64,000 bases of DNA from Deltaproteobacteria bacterium (GCA_018433085.1 JAHDRW010000017.1:19541-83540); one strand, 5' to 3'. Positions 9,424 to 18,703 are shown, counted from the stretch's first letter. Program-made: numbers and translations. The notes: generated from the sequence alone by a model not told the origin.

Positions 9424-10386
9424 TCACTCCTTCCCGCCGCACAGCGCGTTCAGGGCCGCCAGATCCTCCGGCGCCGGGTCGAGGCTCCCGGAGCGGTTGA
9501 TTCGGTACATGAGGGCGTCCGGGTTGTCGACGTGACCCAGACCCAGGGCGTGGCCGAGCTCGTGGGCAAGGAGCCTCACCAGATGGTCGCGGCCGCAGAA
9601 GTAATAGACGGTAATGCTCTGGAAACCGTTTTTCTTTTCGAAGCAGCCTTCCTGGAACTCTTCCTTCAGGGGCTTCCCGGTCGTTTGATAGTTTACCACC
9701 TCGAGATTCAGGCTCTGTGCTATCTGGTTGATGAGCATTACCAGATCGTTCAGGGTTAGGGCCTCCCCGTCGAGCTCGTCTTTGCGCGACTGCAGGGAGT
9801 CGCGTTCCTCGTCGAGTCCTTCCCTGCTCTCGGTCAGATTCCGGTAGAGGTCTTCCGTTATCCCTCCGCTCCGTGAAGCGGACTCGTACCGGGCATCGAA
9901 ATCCCTGACCCGTTCGTGGTAGACGTCGATATCCTGCATGAGGGCGTCCCGGCGCTGCCTGAACTCGGCCTCCCGGGTGGCGAACCAGAGCCTCAGGGAT
10001 TCATAGTAACTCCGGGTGTTCTCGATCTTCCCGGTTATGTCTCTGAGCCTGTCGGCCGTGGCCTGGCGGTAGTCATAGACGAGGTTGATTTCCACCGCGC
10101 CGCTGTCGTCTTCCCGGAAAAGGTCCCTGCCCGAGGCCCCTTCCCACACGGATGCGGCCTGTTCGGCCGCCTCGGCCACTTCTTCGGGGGTCAGGCCGAA
10201 CCGTGCGTCCACCGAGCCGATGCGGTAGGTGACGGGCTCGGAGCAGGGGCCCTCGGAGGGCAGGTAGTACCCTGCCAGGAGCACGACAGCCAAAAGGACC
10301 CCCAGGACCCGGAAGACGGGTCTCGACGATCCCTCCCGTATAGTTCGCCTCGGTGCAGTATTCATATGGTAGGGTTTCGGGATCAT
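9424..10386 (-). CDS. Membrane-anchored matrixin-type zinc metalloprotease
   Basis: The zinc site HELGHALGLGH near the C terminus fits the metzincin consensus HExxHxxGxxH, and the following DALMY supplies the Met-turn, so this is a matrixin-like protease. An N-terminal hydrophobic segment (FRVLGVLLAVVLLAGYYL) anchors it to the membrane with the protease outside. Between anchor and protease lies a charged, heptad-like helical stretch of about 110 residues, probably coiled coil. The start is uncertain: ATG 10386 has GGAGG only two bases away, ATG 10365 has none, and an earlier ATG at 10431 also lacks a site. Substrate unknown. Confidence 0.82.
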   Translation of the reverse strand: MIPKPYHMNTAPRRTIREGSSRPVFRVLGVLLAVVLLAGYYLPSEGPCSEPVTYRIGSVDARFGLTPEEVAEAAEQAASVWEGASGRDLFREDDSGAVEINLVYDYRQATADRLRDITGKIENTRSYYESLRLWFATREAEFRQRRDALMQDIDVYHERVRDFDARYESASRSGGITEDLYRNLTESREGLDEERDSLQSRKDELDGEALTLNDLVMLINQIAQSLNLEVVNYQTTGKPLKEEFQEGCFEKKNGFQSITVYYFCGRDHLVRLLAHELGHALGLGHVDNPDALMYRINRSGSLDPAPEDLAALNALCGGKE

Positions 10387-10564
10387 CGCCTCCGGTCTTG
10401 AGCACGCGGCGTGCGGGGATGACCGGTTCATGCCCGGCAGCCCCGACCGGTCATGGACATCGGGAATCCGGGAGTTTCACCGGCACCGGGGAGACCGGCT
10501 GTCCCTCCCGCCCGTGGATGCCGGGTGAAAGCGGCGTAAACGAGGCGGTTGTTCTTCCCTTTTT

Positions 10565-10963
10565 TCACGGATTGTCCGGCTCTTTTTTCCGGCGCTTGAG
10601 CTCGGCCTTGACGGCCTTTTTCTCCTGCTTCAGGCGCTCTTTGCCCAGCTTCTCCCCGATCTTTTCCGGCTCGATGCTCTCTGCGCCGGAAATCGATCCG
10701 CGGGCCGGACCATCCTCATCCGGGAACGTCGATTCCCGGTCGCCCGGTCCCCCATCGGGAGGAGTTGTGTCTTCAGGTGCCCCACGGCGGGCCGGATCCG
10801 GCCCGACGGCCTGCGCTTCACGCGCGCTCTTCAGACGGGAGATGAGTTGTATCCCGAGGTACTTGCCGAAATATCCCACGAACCCTGCCGCAAAGACCAG
10901 CACCACCCACTTCAGCACTTCGAGCATGAACCCGTTTGCGTCCATCCGTCTCTTGTACACCAT
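10565..10963 (-). CDS. Small single-pass membrane protein, unknown function
   Basis: About 132 residues: one N-terminal transmembrane segment (FMLEVLKWVVLVFAAGFVGYF), then a proline, glycine and acid-rich linker and a lysine and glutamate-rich helical tail (KLGKERLKQEKKAVKAELKR) that may form a coiled coil. ATG 10963 follows GAGGGGGA closely; ATG 10945 is an alternative. I recognise no family. It precedes the matrixin gene on the same strand with a 178-base gap, so co-transcription is possible but not shown. Confidence 0.55.
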   Translation of the reverse strand: MVYKRRMDANGFMLEVLKWVVLVFAAGFVGYFGKYLGIQLISRLKSAREAQAVGPDPARRGAPEDTTPPDGGPGDRESTFPDEDGPARGSISGAESIEPEKIGEKLGKERLKQEKKAVKAELKRRKKEPDNP

Positions 10964-11260
10964 TCCCCCTCTGCCATCCACGGTATTTCCATGTGTATTG
11001 AGAATCTCCTTTCCCGGGTTATACTGATTTTCAGGCTGGTTTTCTCCCTTCCACCCGTGAAGATAACGCTTCCGCACCACGACCTCCCCCCCGGTCCCGG
11101 GCAGGGCATGGTCCCCTCCCGTTTCTCCCTCCATCTCCCAGGAGACCGGGAAAGAGGGAAACCGCCCGCGCGTCGAGCCCGGGAGTGAAACCTGAGCGGA
11201 GCGGGTTTTTTTAAGCAGTCAGGTGAACCGGCGATTATGGAAGTGTGCGAGGAGGTCGTT

Positions 11261-11995
11261 ATGAGAAGGGCGCTGTATGTATCCCTGTGCTTTGTTTTTC
11301 TGGCGTGCGGGTTCCTGGGATGCGACGACGATGAAACCACCCTGGTGAACAATTATTACACGGGCCTGCGGGTGATCCATGCCGGCTACGATACACCGCC
11401 CGTGGCGGTGTTTCTCAATGATGTGCTGGCCATCGAGTCGCTGGAGTATGGTGATAGCTCGGGATATGCCTCCATACTCTCGGACGTGTACGATATCGAG
11501 GTGACCCCGGCCGCCGACGAGACCACGGTGCTGATCTCGGTTGAAAACCTCGTTCTCATGCCGCTGGACGTCATCACCGTCTTTGCCGTGGGAGAGCAGG
11601 CAGGCATCCGGCCTCTCGTAGCGGAAGATTCCCGGTACCTTCTCGATGACCGCGCCCGGGTCCGGTTCGTTCACGCCGTCCCTGATGCCCCTGCGATAGA
11701 CGTGAGGGTCGACGCCGGTGACGGCGCCCAGGTGTTCAGCAGCGTCGTCTTCCCGGAAGTTACCGATTATGCCGATCTGGCCCCGGACAACTATGCCTTC
11801 GTGGTCACCGCTGCAGGAAACACGTCCCCCCTGGCAATTTTCGAGGGCATCGTTCTCGAGACCGGGACGATCTACACCATACTCGCACTGGGCACCCTGG
11901 TGGGTGACGATGCATACGATTTCACGGTGCGGGTCTTCACCGACAACGAGGAGGGCACCCAGTCCGTGGATCTGGTTCCTGTGGTCATGGAATGA
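11261..11995 (+). CDS. DUF4397-domain lipoprotein (copy 1)
   Basis: Secreted protein of 244 residues. A signal peptide ends at a lipobox-like FLGC, followed by acidic DDDE. The body is two related beta-sandwich segments: RVIHAGYDTPPVAVFLNDVL (about 36) and VRFVHAVPDAPAIDVRVDAG (about 134), the standard DUF4397 signatures (V-x-H-A-x-P-x-A). DUF4397 proteins are extracytoplasmic, of unknown function, and often carried in multiple copies. ATG 11261 has GAGGAGGTCGTT before it. It is a paralogue of the next gene with the same architecture. Asp at +2 of the lipidated Cys would retain the protein in the inner membrane under enterobacterial rules. Confidence 0.85.
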   Translation: MRRALYVSLCFVFLACGFLGCDDDETTLVNNYYTGLRVIHAGYDTPPVAVFLNDVLAIESLEYGDSSGYASILSDVYDIEVTPAADETTVLISVENLVLMPLDVITVFAVGEQAGIRPLVAEDSRYLLDDRARVRFVHAVPDAPAIDVRVDAGDGAQVFSSVVFPEVTDYADLAPDNYAFVVTAAGNTSPLAIFEGIVLETGTIYTILALGTLVGDDAYDFTVRVFTDNEEGTQSVDLVPVVME

Positions 11996-12330
11996 CGGGC
12001 GGTCATCGATCTCCTTTCCCGGGTGACGGGATCGATGTCTGTTCGCCCGGTGACCCGGGTATACGAGTTCTCGGAGAGCCTGGAGAGGGCCGGACAATGC
12101 CTGTTCGGTGACCCGGGCCGGGGATCAGCCCGGCGGTGGAGAGGGGGTACCCGCGCACGGTGAAAGCGTATTTTCTTTCTCCGGCCGTGCCTGCTTCCCG
12201 GCTGGATACCGGCGCCGGGAATCCCATTACGGGGAGGGACAGGCCCGTCCTTTTCGGCATGCGTTGACCATGGCCGCCGATGCATGCCGGTGGGCAGCCG
12301 TGAGAAGGGCTTGGAAACGAGGAGGTCGTT
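11996..12330. other. Intergenic region between the two DUF4397 genes
   Basis: 335 bases without a supported gene. The string GGTGACCCGGG or its near complement recurs around 12035, 12049 and 12107, and an imperfect hairpin (GAAAG/CTTTC core) lies near 12165-12185. No clear promoter or terminator. Confidence 0.35.
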
Positions 12331-13065
12331 ATGAAAAGGACAATGCTCGTGATGCTTTGCGCAGGATTGCTCGTGGCCGGTGCCCCGGGATGCGACGACG
12401 ACGATGACGACGATATCGTGGGGGAAGCGGTTTTCGAATCCGAGCTCAGGGTGATCCACGCCGGTGTCGGTGCACCTCAGGTCGATGTCTATCTGGACGA
12501 TACCCTGGCAATCGAGGCCCTGGACTACGGGGAGAGCTCGGGATACGGGGTCGTGCCCGCCGATGTGTACACCATAGAGGCGACCCCTGCCGGAAGCATC
12601 GATCCGGTGGTTGCCCTCGAGGAGCATGTCCTCGAGCCGGAGGGGGAGACGACCCTCTTCGTCATGGGCTCTCCGGGAGATTTCCGGCCGGTTGTAGCAG
12701 CCGACTCCCGGGACCCGGCAGTGGAAAGCGCATTCGTTCGTTTCGTGCACGCGGCTCCGGACGCGCCTGCGGTTGATATCAGGACGAGATTGGGAGACCC
12801 GGTGTTCGGGGATGTCTCTTTCGGAGAGATCACGGATTATATCGAGCTCGAACCGGGAGGCTATGTCTTCGTGATTACCCGGACAGAGGACGCAGCACCG
12901 GTGGCGGCCTTCGAGGAGGCGGAGCTCGAGGCGGGGAATGTGTATACCGTCGCGGTACTGGGCACGCTGAACACTGGGGACGGATATGATTTCATGGGGC
13001 GGGTCTATGTGGACAACGACGGAGGCGATGCCTTCGCGGACCTTGTCCCGGAGCTTCTGCAGTAG
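12331..13065 (+). CDS. DUF4397-domain lipoprotein (copy 2)
   Basis: 244 residues, paralogue of the gene ending at 11995. Signal peptide MKRTMLVMLCAGLLVAGAPG then a lipobox-like APGC followed by seven aspartates. The two DUF4397 segments begin with LRVIHAGVGAPQVDVYL and VRFVHAAPDAPAVDIRT. The same pattern LAIE-x-L-x-YGESSGY occurs in both copies. The ribosome site and start, GAGGAGGTCGTTATGA, is identical to copy 1 over 16 bases, although the rest of the intergenic DNA differs. Role unknown; an envelope-associated protein. Confidence 0.85.
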   Translation: MKRTMLVMLCAGLLVAGAPGCDDDDDDDIVGEAVFESELRVIHAGVGAPQVDVYLDDTLAIEALDYGESSGYGVVPADVYTIEATPAGSIDPVVALEEHVLEPEGETTLFVMGSPGDFRPVVAADSRDPAVESAFVRFVHAAPDAPAVDIRTRLGDPVFGDVSFGEITDYIELEPGGYVFVITRTEDAAPVAAFEEAELEAGNVYTVAVLGTLNTGDGYDFMGRVYVDNDGGDAFADLVPELLQ

Positions 13066-13180
13066 TCTCTGCCCGGCGGTCCCTGAAAGACAGGGCGACA
13101 AGCTCTTCTTGCTTTGCTCTGAGAGAATGATGTATGTGCTCGTTTTAAGCGAAGAGATGCGTGAGGAACAGGGACTTAAA

Positions 13181-13954
13181 ATGAGCTTCCATATCCCCGT
13201 AAAAGGCAATGTCAGGCTTCAGAAGGTGCTCGAGAGCATCGGGAACGACGCCGAGCTGACCCAGCTCTGGAAGTGCGCCAACATGAACGCAGTGGACCGC
13301 AGCGGTATCAACGACCACGGCGAGATCCATATCCGGATTGCCTCGAATGCGGCCTTGAGGATCTTGCGTCTCCTGGTCAGGGGCGGCGTGGTGCCCTCCG
13401 TGGTGAAGGACTACGGCCTGGACGCGGACGATGCCGAGGTGGTTGTGGTACTTGCGGCCTGCCTTCACGATATCGGCATCGCGGTTCACCGGCACGATCA
13501 TGAACGGCACAGCATCGTCCTCGCCTACCCGAAGTCCCGGCAGCTCCTTGCAGGGGTGTATGAAGAACCCGCGCTGACCATCCTGACGGCCGAGGTCATG
13601 CATGCCATCGTTGCTCACAGTGCCAAGGAGGCCTGCCTGACCGTCGAGGCGGGGGTTTTGAAGGTGGCCGATGCGCTGGACATGTCGCAGGGCAGGTCGC
13701 GCATCCCGTTCGAGGCGGGGAAGGTGAACATCCATTCGATCTCGGCACGGGCCGTGGAAAACGTCGATATCGAGCCCGGCGAAGAACGGCCGGTGAGGAT
13801 CGTGATCACCCTGGCCAATTCCGCGGGGATCTACCAGGTGGACGAGCTCCTGCGCCACAAGCTGCAGAACTCTTCCATCGCCGGATATGTGGAAGTCATC
13901 GCCCGGATCGAGGGTGAGATGGAGCGGCGGATCGTGGAGGACTACCGGCTCTAG
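13181..13954 (+). CDS. HD-domain metal-dependent phosphohydrolase
   Basis: 257 residues. The HD-superfamily ligands are visible: an upstream His in DHGEIHIRIASNAALRIL, the His-Asp pair in LAACLHDIGIAVHRHDHERHS, and the late Asp in LKVADALDMSQGRSR. Such proteins hydrolyse phosphate esters, often nucleotides. ATG 13181 (AGGGA six bases before) was preferred over earlier in-frame ATGs at 13129 and 13156, because similarity-like sequence begins at MSFHIPVKGN. The C-terminal 80 residues, including VRIVITLANSAGIYQVDELL, look like a separate regulatory or dimer domain. Substrate not predictable. Confidence 0.82.
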   Translation: MSFHIPVKGNVRLQKVLESIGNDAELTQLWKCANMNAVDRSGINDHGEIHIRIASNAALRILRLLVRGGVVPSVVKDYGLDADDAEVVVVLAACLHDIGIAVHRHDHERHSIVLAYPKSRQLLAGVYEEPALTILTAEVMHAIVAHSAKEACLTVEAGVLKVADALDMSQGRSRIPFEAGKVNIHSISARAVENVDIEPGEERPVRIVITLANSAGIYQVDELLRHKLQNSSIAGYVEVIARIEGEMERRIVEDYRL

Positions 13955-14123
13955 CAGGAAAAACACGGGGTCGGGAGCGCGGCGGGCGACCGGCCCATCG
14001 GCGGCCGGGAACGGGGCCGTCAGGACGGGAAAATCTTCCGGCTTCAGGGATAAGTTGTCTGACAAGGGGAAAAAGGGCCGCTATCGGGGCTTAAGCAGGA
14101 TGCACATAAGGAGTGGAGGTCTG

Positions 14124-14423
14124 GTGAAATCTCTCACAGGGGCACAGCGGAAGTATTTGCGGGGCAGGGCGCACAGCCTGAGCCCCGTGGTTCAGGTAGG
14201 CAAGCAGGGTGTCACCCCCGATCTGATAAAGGCCGTGAACGAGGCGCTGGACTCGCACGAGCTCATCAAGGTCAAGTTCGTCGACTTCAAAGAAGAGCGC
14301 AAGGAGCTCTCTCGGGAGATCGCCGAGCGCACGTCCAGCGAGGCGGTCGGCCTCATCGGCAACGTCGCGATCCTCTACCGGCGGCAGCCGGACGAGCAGA
14401 AGCGGAAGATCATCATCCCGTAA
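14124..14423 (+). CDS. yhbY: YhbY/CRM-domain RNA-binding protein
   Basis: 99 residues of a single CRS1-YhbY domain: LTGAQRKYLRGRAHSLSPVV, then VGKQGVTPDLIKAVNEAL, HELIKVKFVD and a C-terminal VGLIGNVAILYRR. The family binds pre-50S ribosomal particles and the G-x-x-G loop (here GKQG) contacts RNA. GTG 14124 follows GGAGG by four bases and gives the usual length of about 97 residues; the ATG at 14100 would add only eight residues without a better site. Confidence 0.9.
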   Translation: MKSLTGAQRKYLRGRAHSLSPVVQVGKQGVTPDLIKAVNEALDSHELIKVKFVDFKEERKELSREIAERTSSEAVGLIGNVAILYRRQPDEQKRKIIIP

Positions 14424-14542
14424 ACAGTCGTTTCTTCATGTGGCCCGGATCGCTCCCCTTGTCCGCGGTTTCCCGCAACCTGGGGACGGACCCCATCCGG
14501 GTATGGGACAGGGAAGCGCGACCGCATCGCCCAATGATCCGG

Positions 14543-17074
14543 TCACTCCGAATCGATCAACCTGCGGACGCTTTCCAGGAGCTCGGGACGGGTGAACGGC
14601 TTCATGAGCAGGTTGAACCCTGAATCCAGGATACCCTGATCGACGATGACGTCATAGGTGTGGCCGGACATGAACAGCACCTTCAGGCCCGGGAGGCTCT
14701 CTTTCATGCGTTCGGCAAGCGTGCGGCCGTTCATGCCGGGCATGATGACGTCTGTGACCAGCAGGTCGATGCCGCCCCCTGTTTTCCTTGCCAGATCGAT
14801 GGCCTCCCTGCCGTCGGCGGCCGCAATGACGCGGTATCCTTTCGATTCGAGGATCTCTCTGCTGAGCTGGCGCACGTTCTCGTCGTCCTCGCACAGCAGG
14901 ATGGTTTCATTCCCCCCGGGGATATCTTTTTCATCGGGCACGGGCGGCTTTCTGACAGCCTCGACGGATGATGCAGGGAAATAGATCCTGAAGGTCGTGC
15001 CCTGATGAGGCCGGCTTGAAACAGCGATATGCCCGCCCGACTGCTTGACGATGCCGTAGACGCTGGAAAGGCCCAGGCCGGTGCCCCTGCCGCGCTCTTT
15101 GGTGGTGAAAAACGGATCGAAGATGCGCGCCATGGTGGGGGCGTCCATGCCGTGCCCCGTATCGCTGACCGTGAGCAGGACGTGGGGCCCGGTGCGGGCC
15201 TCCGGATGCTCCGCTATGTGGGCCTCGTCGAGAACGGTATTGGAGAGCTCGATGTCGATCCTGCCGCCCTCGGGCATGGCATCGCGTGCGTTGACCACGA
15301 GGTTCAGGAGGACCTGTTCGATCTGGTTGGCGTGGGCGAGGATCGGATATACCCCGTCGCCGGGGGAGATGTTCAGGAGAATATTCTCCGTGATCAGCCT
15401 TTGCAGCATCTCCTTCATCCCGGAGAGGACCTCGGAGGGATTCAGTGCATCGAGCTTGACTGTTTCCCGCCGGCTGAAGATCAGCAGCTGCTGGACAAGG
15501 GCCGCGGCCCTCTGTGCGGAGTGCCGGATCTCCATGATCTCCCGGGCGAGCTTTTCATCCGGGGCACCCCGGCTTTTCTGTGACTCCAGCGCAAGCTCGG
15601 TGTACCCGAGGATGGCCGTGAGGATATTATTGAAGTCATGGGCCACGCCACCCGCCATGTTGCCGATGGCCTCCATCTTCTGGGCCTGGAGGAGCTGGGC
15701 CTCGAGACGGTCTTTTTCCTCCTCGGCCCGCTTGCGCTCGGTGATGTCGTTGATCACGCTCAGGATGCAGGGTTCCCCTTTCAGGGTGATGGGGGCCGCC
15801 GAAAACAGGCCCACTACACTCTGTCCAGATCTGTTTCTCAGGTTGACCTCGATATTCTGGACCTGCCCTTGACGGCTCATCCTGTCCACGATGCGCCGGC
15901 GGTCGTCCGGATCTGCGTAAAAGCCCATATCACGGGAGGAACGGCCGAGAATTTCATTCCGGGAATACCCGGATATGCGTTCGAACGCCCGGTTGACCTC
16001 CAGAAATCTTTCGTCTACCGCTGAGGTGATGGTGACGATGGCCGGAGACTCCCGGAATAGGGTCTTCAGGTGCTCCTCCGATTCCTTGAGATCCCGGGTC
16101 CGCTGATCGACCCGCTGCTTGAGCGACCATGACCATAACAGGATGGCCCCGATCAGGGCTATCAGGAAGACCAAGGGCATGGCCAGGAACTTCACCGCCT
16201 CTTTCCACCATCTGGTCTGCTCATACACCCCGAACCAGGCATCGTGGATCTGCTTGTACCTGCCGGTGGCCTTGATGATGTTGAGCCCCTCGTTCAACTG
16301 ATGGAGCAGTTCCCGATTCCCTTCCGCCACGGCGAAGCAGTACTCCCTCGGAGGGATGCCGGCGGCAACGCACTCCAGATTGTCGAGCCGGTATTCCGCG
16401 GCGATGTACAGGCCCTGCATCTTCGACGAGAGCAGTACTCCGTCGTGACGCCCCGAAGCGAGCAGCCGCAACGCCTGCGAAGGGTCCCTGACAGGGATGA
16501 TATGCGGCGTCAGCCCCGTCTTTTTCAGGTAATCGTGCATGATGTCGTCCTGCTGGACGATGACCTGCCTGCCCTGGAGGTCTTCGAGAGAGGCGATCGA
16601 CGAGCCCTGACGCACGAACAGGCCCGGGGTCACCAATGTGTGGGGCACGGAGAAATCGGCGTGATCGTCTCTTTCCGGTGAGTAGTACATGCCGGCGAGG
16701 ACGTCCGCCTGTCCCGTTTCCAGACGGGTTCTGACCTGGTTCCACGGACCAAGATCGATCCGTATGGAAAGATCCATGACCTCGGCCACGGCCCGGATGA
16801 GATCGATATTGAAGCCCGTGGGCACGCCGTTGTCCAGATACTCGTAGGGGGGATAATCCATATCGCCGCTCACCACGAGAACGGGGGCGCCGGCCGGGGC
16901 GGCGGGGGAACCGTCTATCGGAGGGGAATATTTATCCGGACTGACCGGCGAGGCACTGCCTGAAGACCAGAGGAGAAAAACAGCCGCGACAAGCACCGCG
17001 ATTCCCGGCCCGGACGGAATCATTCTCAGGCGAGCGAGCAAACGGTTGAACACGCACATTACCAACACTCTCAT
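14543..17074 (-). CDS. Hybrid sensor histidine kinase with periplasmic solute-binding sensor
   Basis: 843 residues. Order: N-terminal membrane segment (about 23-40), a family-3 amino-acid-binding-protein-like sensor in the periplasm (about 65-285; DYPPYEYLDNGVPTGFNIDL, DVLAGMYYSPERD), a second membrane segment (298-316), a PAS domain (about 335-450), the dimerisation and phosphoacceptor domain with His479 in GGVAHDFNN, the ATPase domain (NLVVNARDAMPEGG; DTGHGM; GTGLGLSSVYG), and a receiver with its Asp in LLVTDVIMPGMNG. It should respond to a polar amino acid or related solute. The partner regulator is not adjacent. ATG 17074 was chosen because the upstream extension lacks a signal-like start. 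Confidence 0.93.
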   Translation of the reverse strand: MRVLVMCVFNRLLARLRMIPSGPGIAVLVAAVFLLWSSGSASPVSPDKYSPPIDGSPAAPAGAPVLVVSGDMDYPPYEYLDNGVPTGFNIDLIRAVAEVMDLSIRIDLGPWNQVRTRLETGQADVLAGMYYSPERDDHADFSVPHTLVTPGLFVRQGSSIASLEDLQGRQVIVQQDDIMHDYLKKTGLTPHIIPVRDPSQALRLLASGRHDGVLLSSKMQGLYIAAEYRLDNLECVAAGIPPREYCFAVAEGNRELLHQLNEGLNIIKATGRYKQIHDAWFGVYEQTRWWKEAVKFLAMPLVFLIALIGAILLWSWSLKQRVDQRTRDLKESEEHLKTLFRESPAIVTITSAVDERFLEVNRAFERISGYSRNEILGRSSRDMGFYADPDDRRRIVDRMSRQGQVQNIEVNLRNRSGQSVVGLFSAAPITLKGEPCILSVINDITERKRAEEEKDRLEAQLLQAQKMEAIGNMAGGVAHDFNNILTAILGYTELALESQKSRGAPDEKLAREIMEIRHSAQRAAALVQQLLIFSRRETVKLDALNPSEVLSGMKEMLQRLITENILLNISPGDGVYPILAHANQIEQVLLNLVVNARDAMPEGGRIDIELSNTVLDEAHIAEHPEARTGPHVLLTVSDTGHGMDAPTMARIFDPFFTTKERGRGTGLGLSSVYGIVKQSGGHIAVSSRPHQGTTFRIYFPASSVEAVRKPPVPDEKDIPGGNETILLCEDDENVRQLSREILESKGYRVIAAADGREAIDLARKTGGGIDLLVTDVIMPGMNGRTLAERMKESLPGLKVLFMSGHTYDVIVDQGILDSGFNLLMKPFTRPELLESVRRLIDSE

Positions 17075-17299
17075 CCCAGCACTGTTTTCCCTGATGACGG
17101 CGATGAGAGAAACTATACTATACCGCTTGCAACCACACAATACGTAGAATGCCCGAGGGACGCATCCATGGATATCCGCCCTGGGCTCCCCGGGCAAGAC
17201 GGCGTCTCCGGCGGGGTTTCAGGCGGTGCAGAATCCTCCGGAGAGGTGTCCGTCTCACGGGCGGTGACTCGCAGGTGGTTGAGAAAGAGCCTCCCGGGG

Positions 17300-18493
17300 T
17301 TATTTCCCGAGCCAGTAGCTTCTCTGCTCTTTTGAGAACACCGATCCGGTGGGCTCTTCGGCGCCCTTGAAGCCTTCTTTCTGGTGCTCGCGCTCCGATC
17401 TGCTGAGCCTTTTGCCCATCTCCGCATATATGGCTTCCTCGGGGATGGTCCGGGGGAAAAAGCTCTTGACGATGCCGAGCGACTCGTTTGTCTTGGCCAC
17501 GGAGACCCTCCAGTCCTTTTCGAGCCCGGTGAGCGACCTGACCGCGTCCACGCTTTCGGGCACCACGATGGCCTCGTTGTGGACCTGGAAGGTCATGTAG
17601 ACCTCCCGGTTATCCGTGGAGAGCGCATCCTCCCAGATCGCCACCTCCCACATGTCGTTGCGCGGCCTCTTCATGTCCCTCATGAGCTCGATGACCGAGT
17701 TCAGGGCCACAAGACCGTTTCCCGCGCTGACGAACACGACCCGCGGTTCTTCCCACAGCGCGTGGATGAGCTCGTCCATGCCGACCTTCCGGGTGGTCTC
17801 GACCATGGCATAGTGGAGATGGCTCAGATTGAACGGTCCTGCACCCGCCATGGTGGTGATGTCGAGGTCCGGGATCACGGTCTTTGCATCCGGACCCTGG
17901 TGACTCGGGACCTTGGTTTCCGGGATCGCGGTATTGATCATGCCCGTGTCGTGCGACTCCCAGGGGTCGGTGCTCCTGCGCAGGAGCACCGCTCGCACAC
18001 GATCGACCCACCCCTTCCTCAGAAGGGCGTGAGAGATCCTGCACAGGGCGGTGGTGTTGCAGGACACCACCCGGGTGAAGTCCCTGTTGAAGGCCCCCTC
18101 GTAGTTTACCTGCGCCACGAAGGAATATCCGGTGAGGGAGTGCTTTTCTCCTCCCTGGAAAATGCCTTTGACCCCGGCCTCTTTGTACTTGTCCCGGTTC
18201 CGTGCCCCGATGCCTTTGGGCGTGCAGTCAACCACGATCTCCGCATGTTTGAGCAGGTCGTTCATATCGCCTTCCACCGGGATGTGCGCCTCTTCCATTT
18301 CCGCGCGTTTTTCCGGGACAGAGGCATACACCGGATACCCCCTCTCGACCGCGATCCGGATGCGGTAGTCGGTCGACACATCGGCCACCCCCACCAGCTC
18401 CATGTCGTCCTGCAGGGCTATGGCGTCCGCCACCCGTTTGCCGATCACCCCGTAACCGTTTACTGCCACCCGTGCTTTCCTGCCTGTGACCAT
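17300..18493 (-). CDS. Type II (archaeal-type) glyceraldehyde-3-phosphate dehydrogenase
   Basis: The N-terminal Rossmann motif VAVNGYGVIGKRVADAI, the nucleophile Cys145 in RVVSCNTTALCR, and LRRSTDPWES, NTAIPETKVPSHQGPD and DLDITTMAGAGPFN are typical of the phosphorylating, dual-cofactor type II GAPDH found mostly in Archaea; they differ from the bacterial class I SCTTN active site. At 397 residues it is longer than archaeal members (about 340), with a charged C-terminal tail after GKRLSRSEREHQKEG. GAGGAGAGCCAT precedes the ATG. No other glycolytic gene is near. It catalyses interconversion of glyceraldehyde-3-phosphate and 1,3-bisphosphoglycerate; direction here is unknown. Confidence 0.9.
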   Translation of the reverse strand: MVTGRKARVAVNGYGVIGKRVADAIALQDDMELVGVADVSTDYRIRIAVERGYPVYASVPEKRAEMEEAHIPVEGDMNDLLKHAEIVVDCTPKGIGARNRDKYKEAGVKGIFQGGEKHSLTGYSFVAQVNYEGAFNRDFTRVVSCNTTALCRISHALLRKGWVDRVRAVLLRRSTDPWESHDTGMINTAIPETKVPSHQGPDAKTVIPDLDITTMAGAGPFNLSHLHYAMVETTRKVGMDELIHALWEEPRVVFVSAGNGLVALNSVIELMRDMKRPRNDMWEVAIWEDALSTDNREVYMTFQVHNEAIVVPESVDAVRSLTGLEKDWRVSVAKTNESLGIVKSFFPRTIPEEAIYAEMGKRLSRSEREHQKEGFKGAEEPTGSVFSKEQRSYWLGK

Positions 18494-18636
18494 ATGGCTC
18501 TCCTCTTTTGCGTATGGTTCGCGTCCCTGTTTTATCCTGTCTGCACCCTCGCCGGTCTCACGATGTGCCGGTGGGCGAGATCGTGTTCAAAAAAAATCCG
18601 TGATCGGATGGGCGAAAAGAGGGCTCGAACCCGGTT

Positions 18637-18703
18637 AAAATCTCCTGTTTTTCTATTCGTACAAATCTCCACCGGCCGCCTTGTTCGAATAAGCGGAGAT
18701 TTG
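18637..18703. promoter_or_regulatory. Inverted and direct repeats upstream of GAPDH
   Basis: CAAATCTCC (18662-18670) and GGAGATTTG (18695-18703) form a perfect 9-base inverted repeat 24 bases apart; a further AAAATCTCC lies at 18637-18645 in the same direction as the first arm. The block lies in the 364-base gap between the divergent GAPDH gene and the gene at 18858, so it may be a binding site for a regulator of either. No protein is known to bind here. Confidence 0.4.

Noticed and set aside
18622..18640. GGGCTCGAACCC, whose complement resembles a tRNA T-arm (GGGTTCGAGCCC)
   Set aside because: The loop and stem lengths do not fit, and no acceptor stem, anticodon or D-arm can be built around it.
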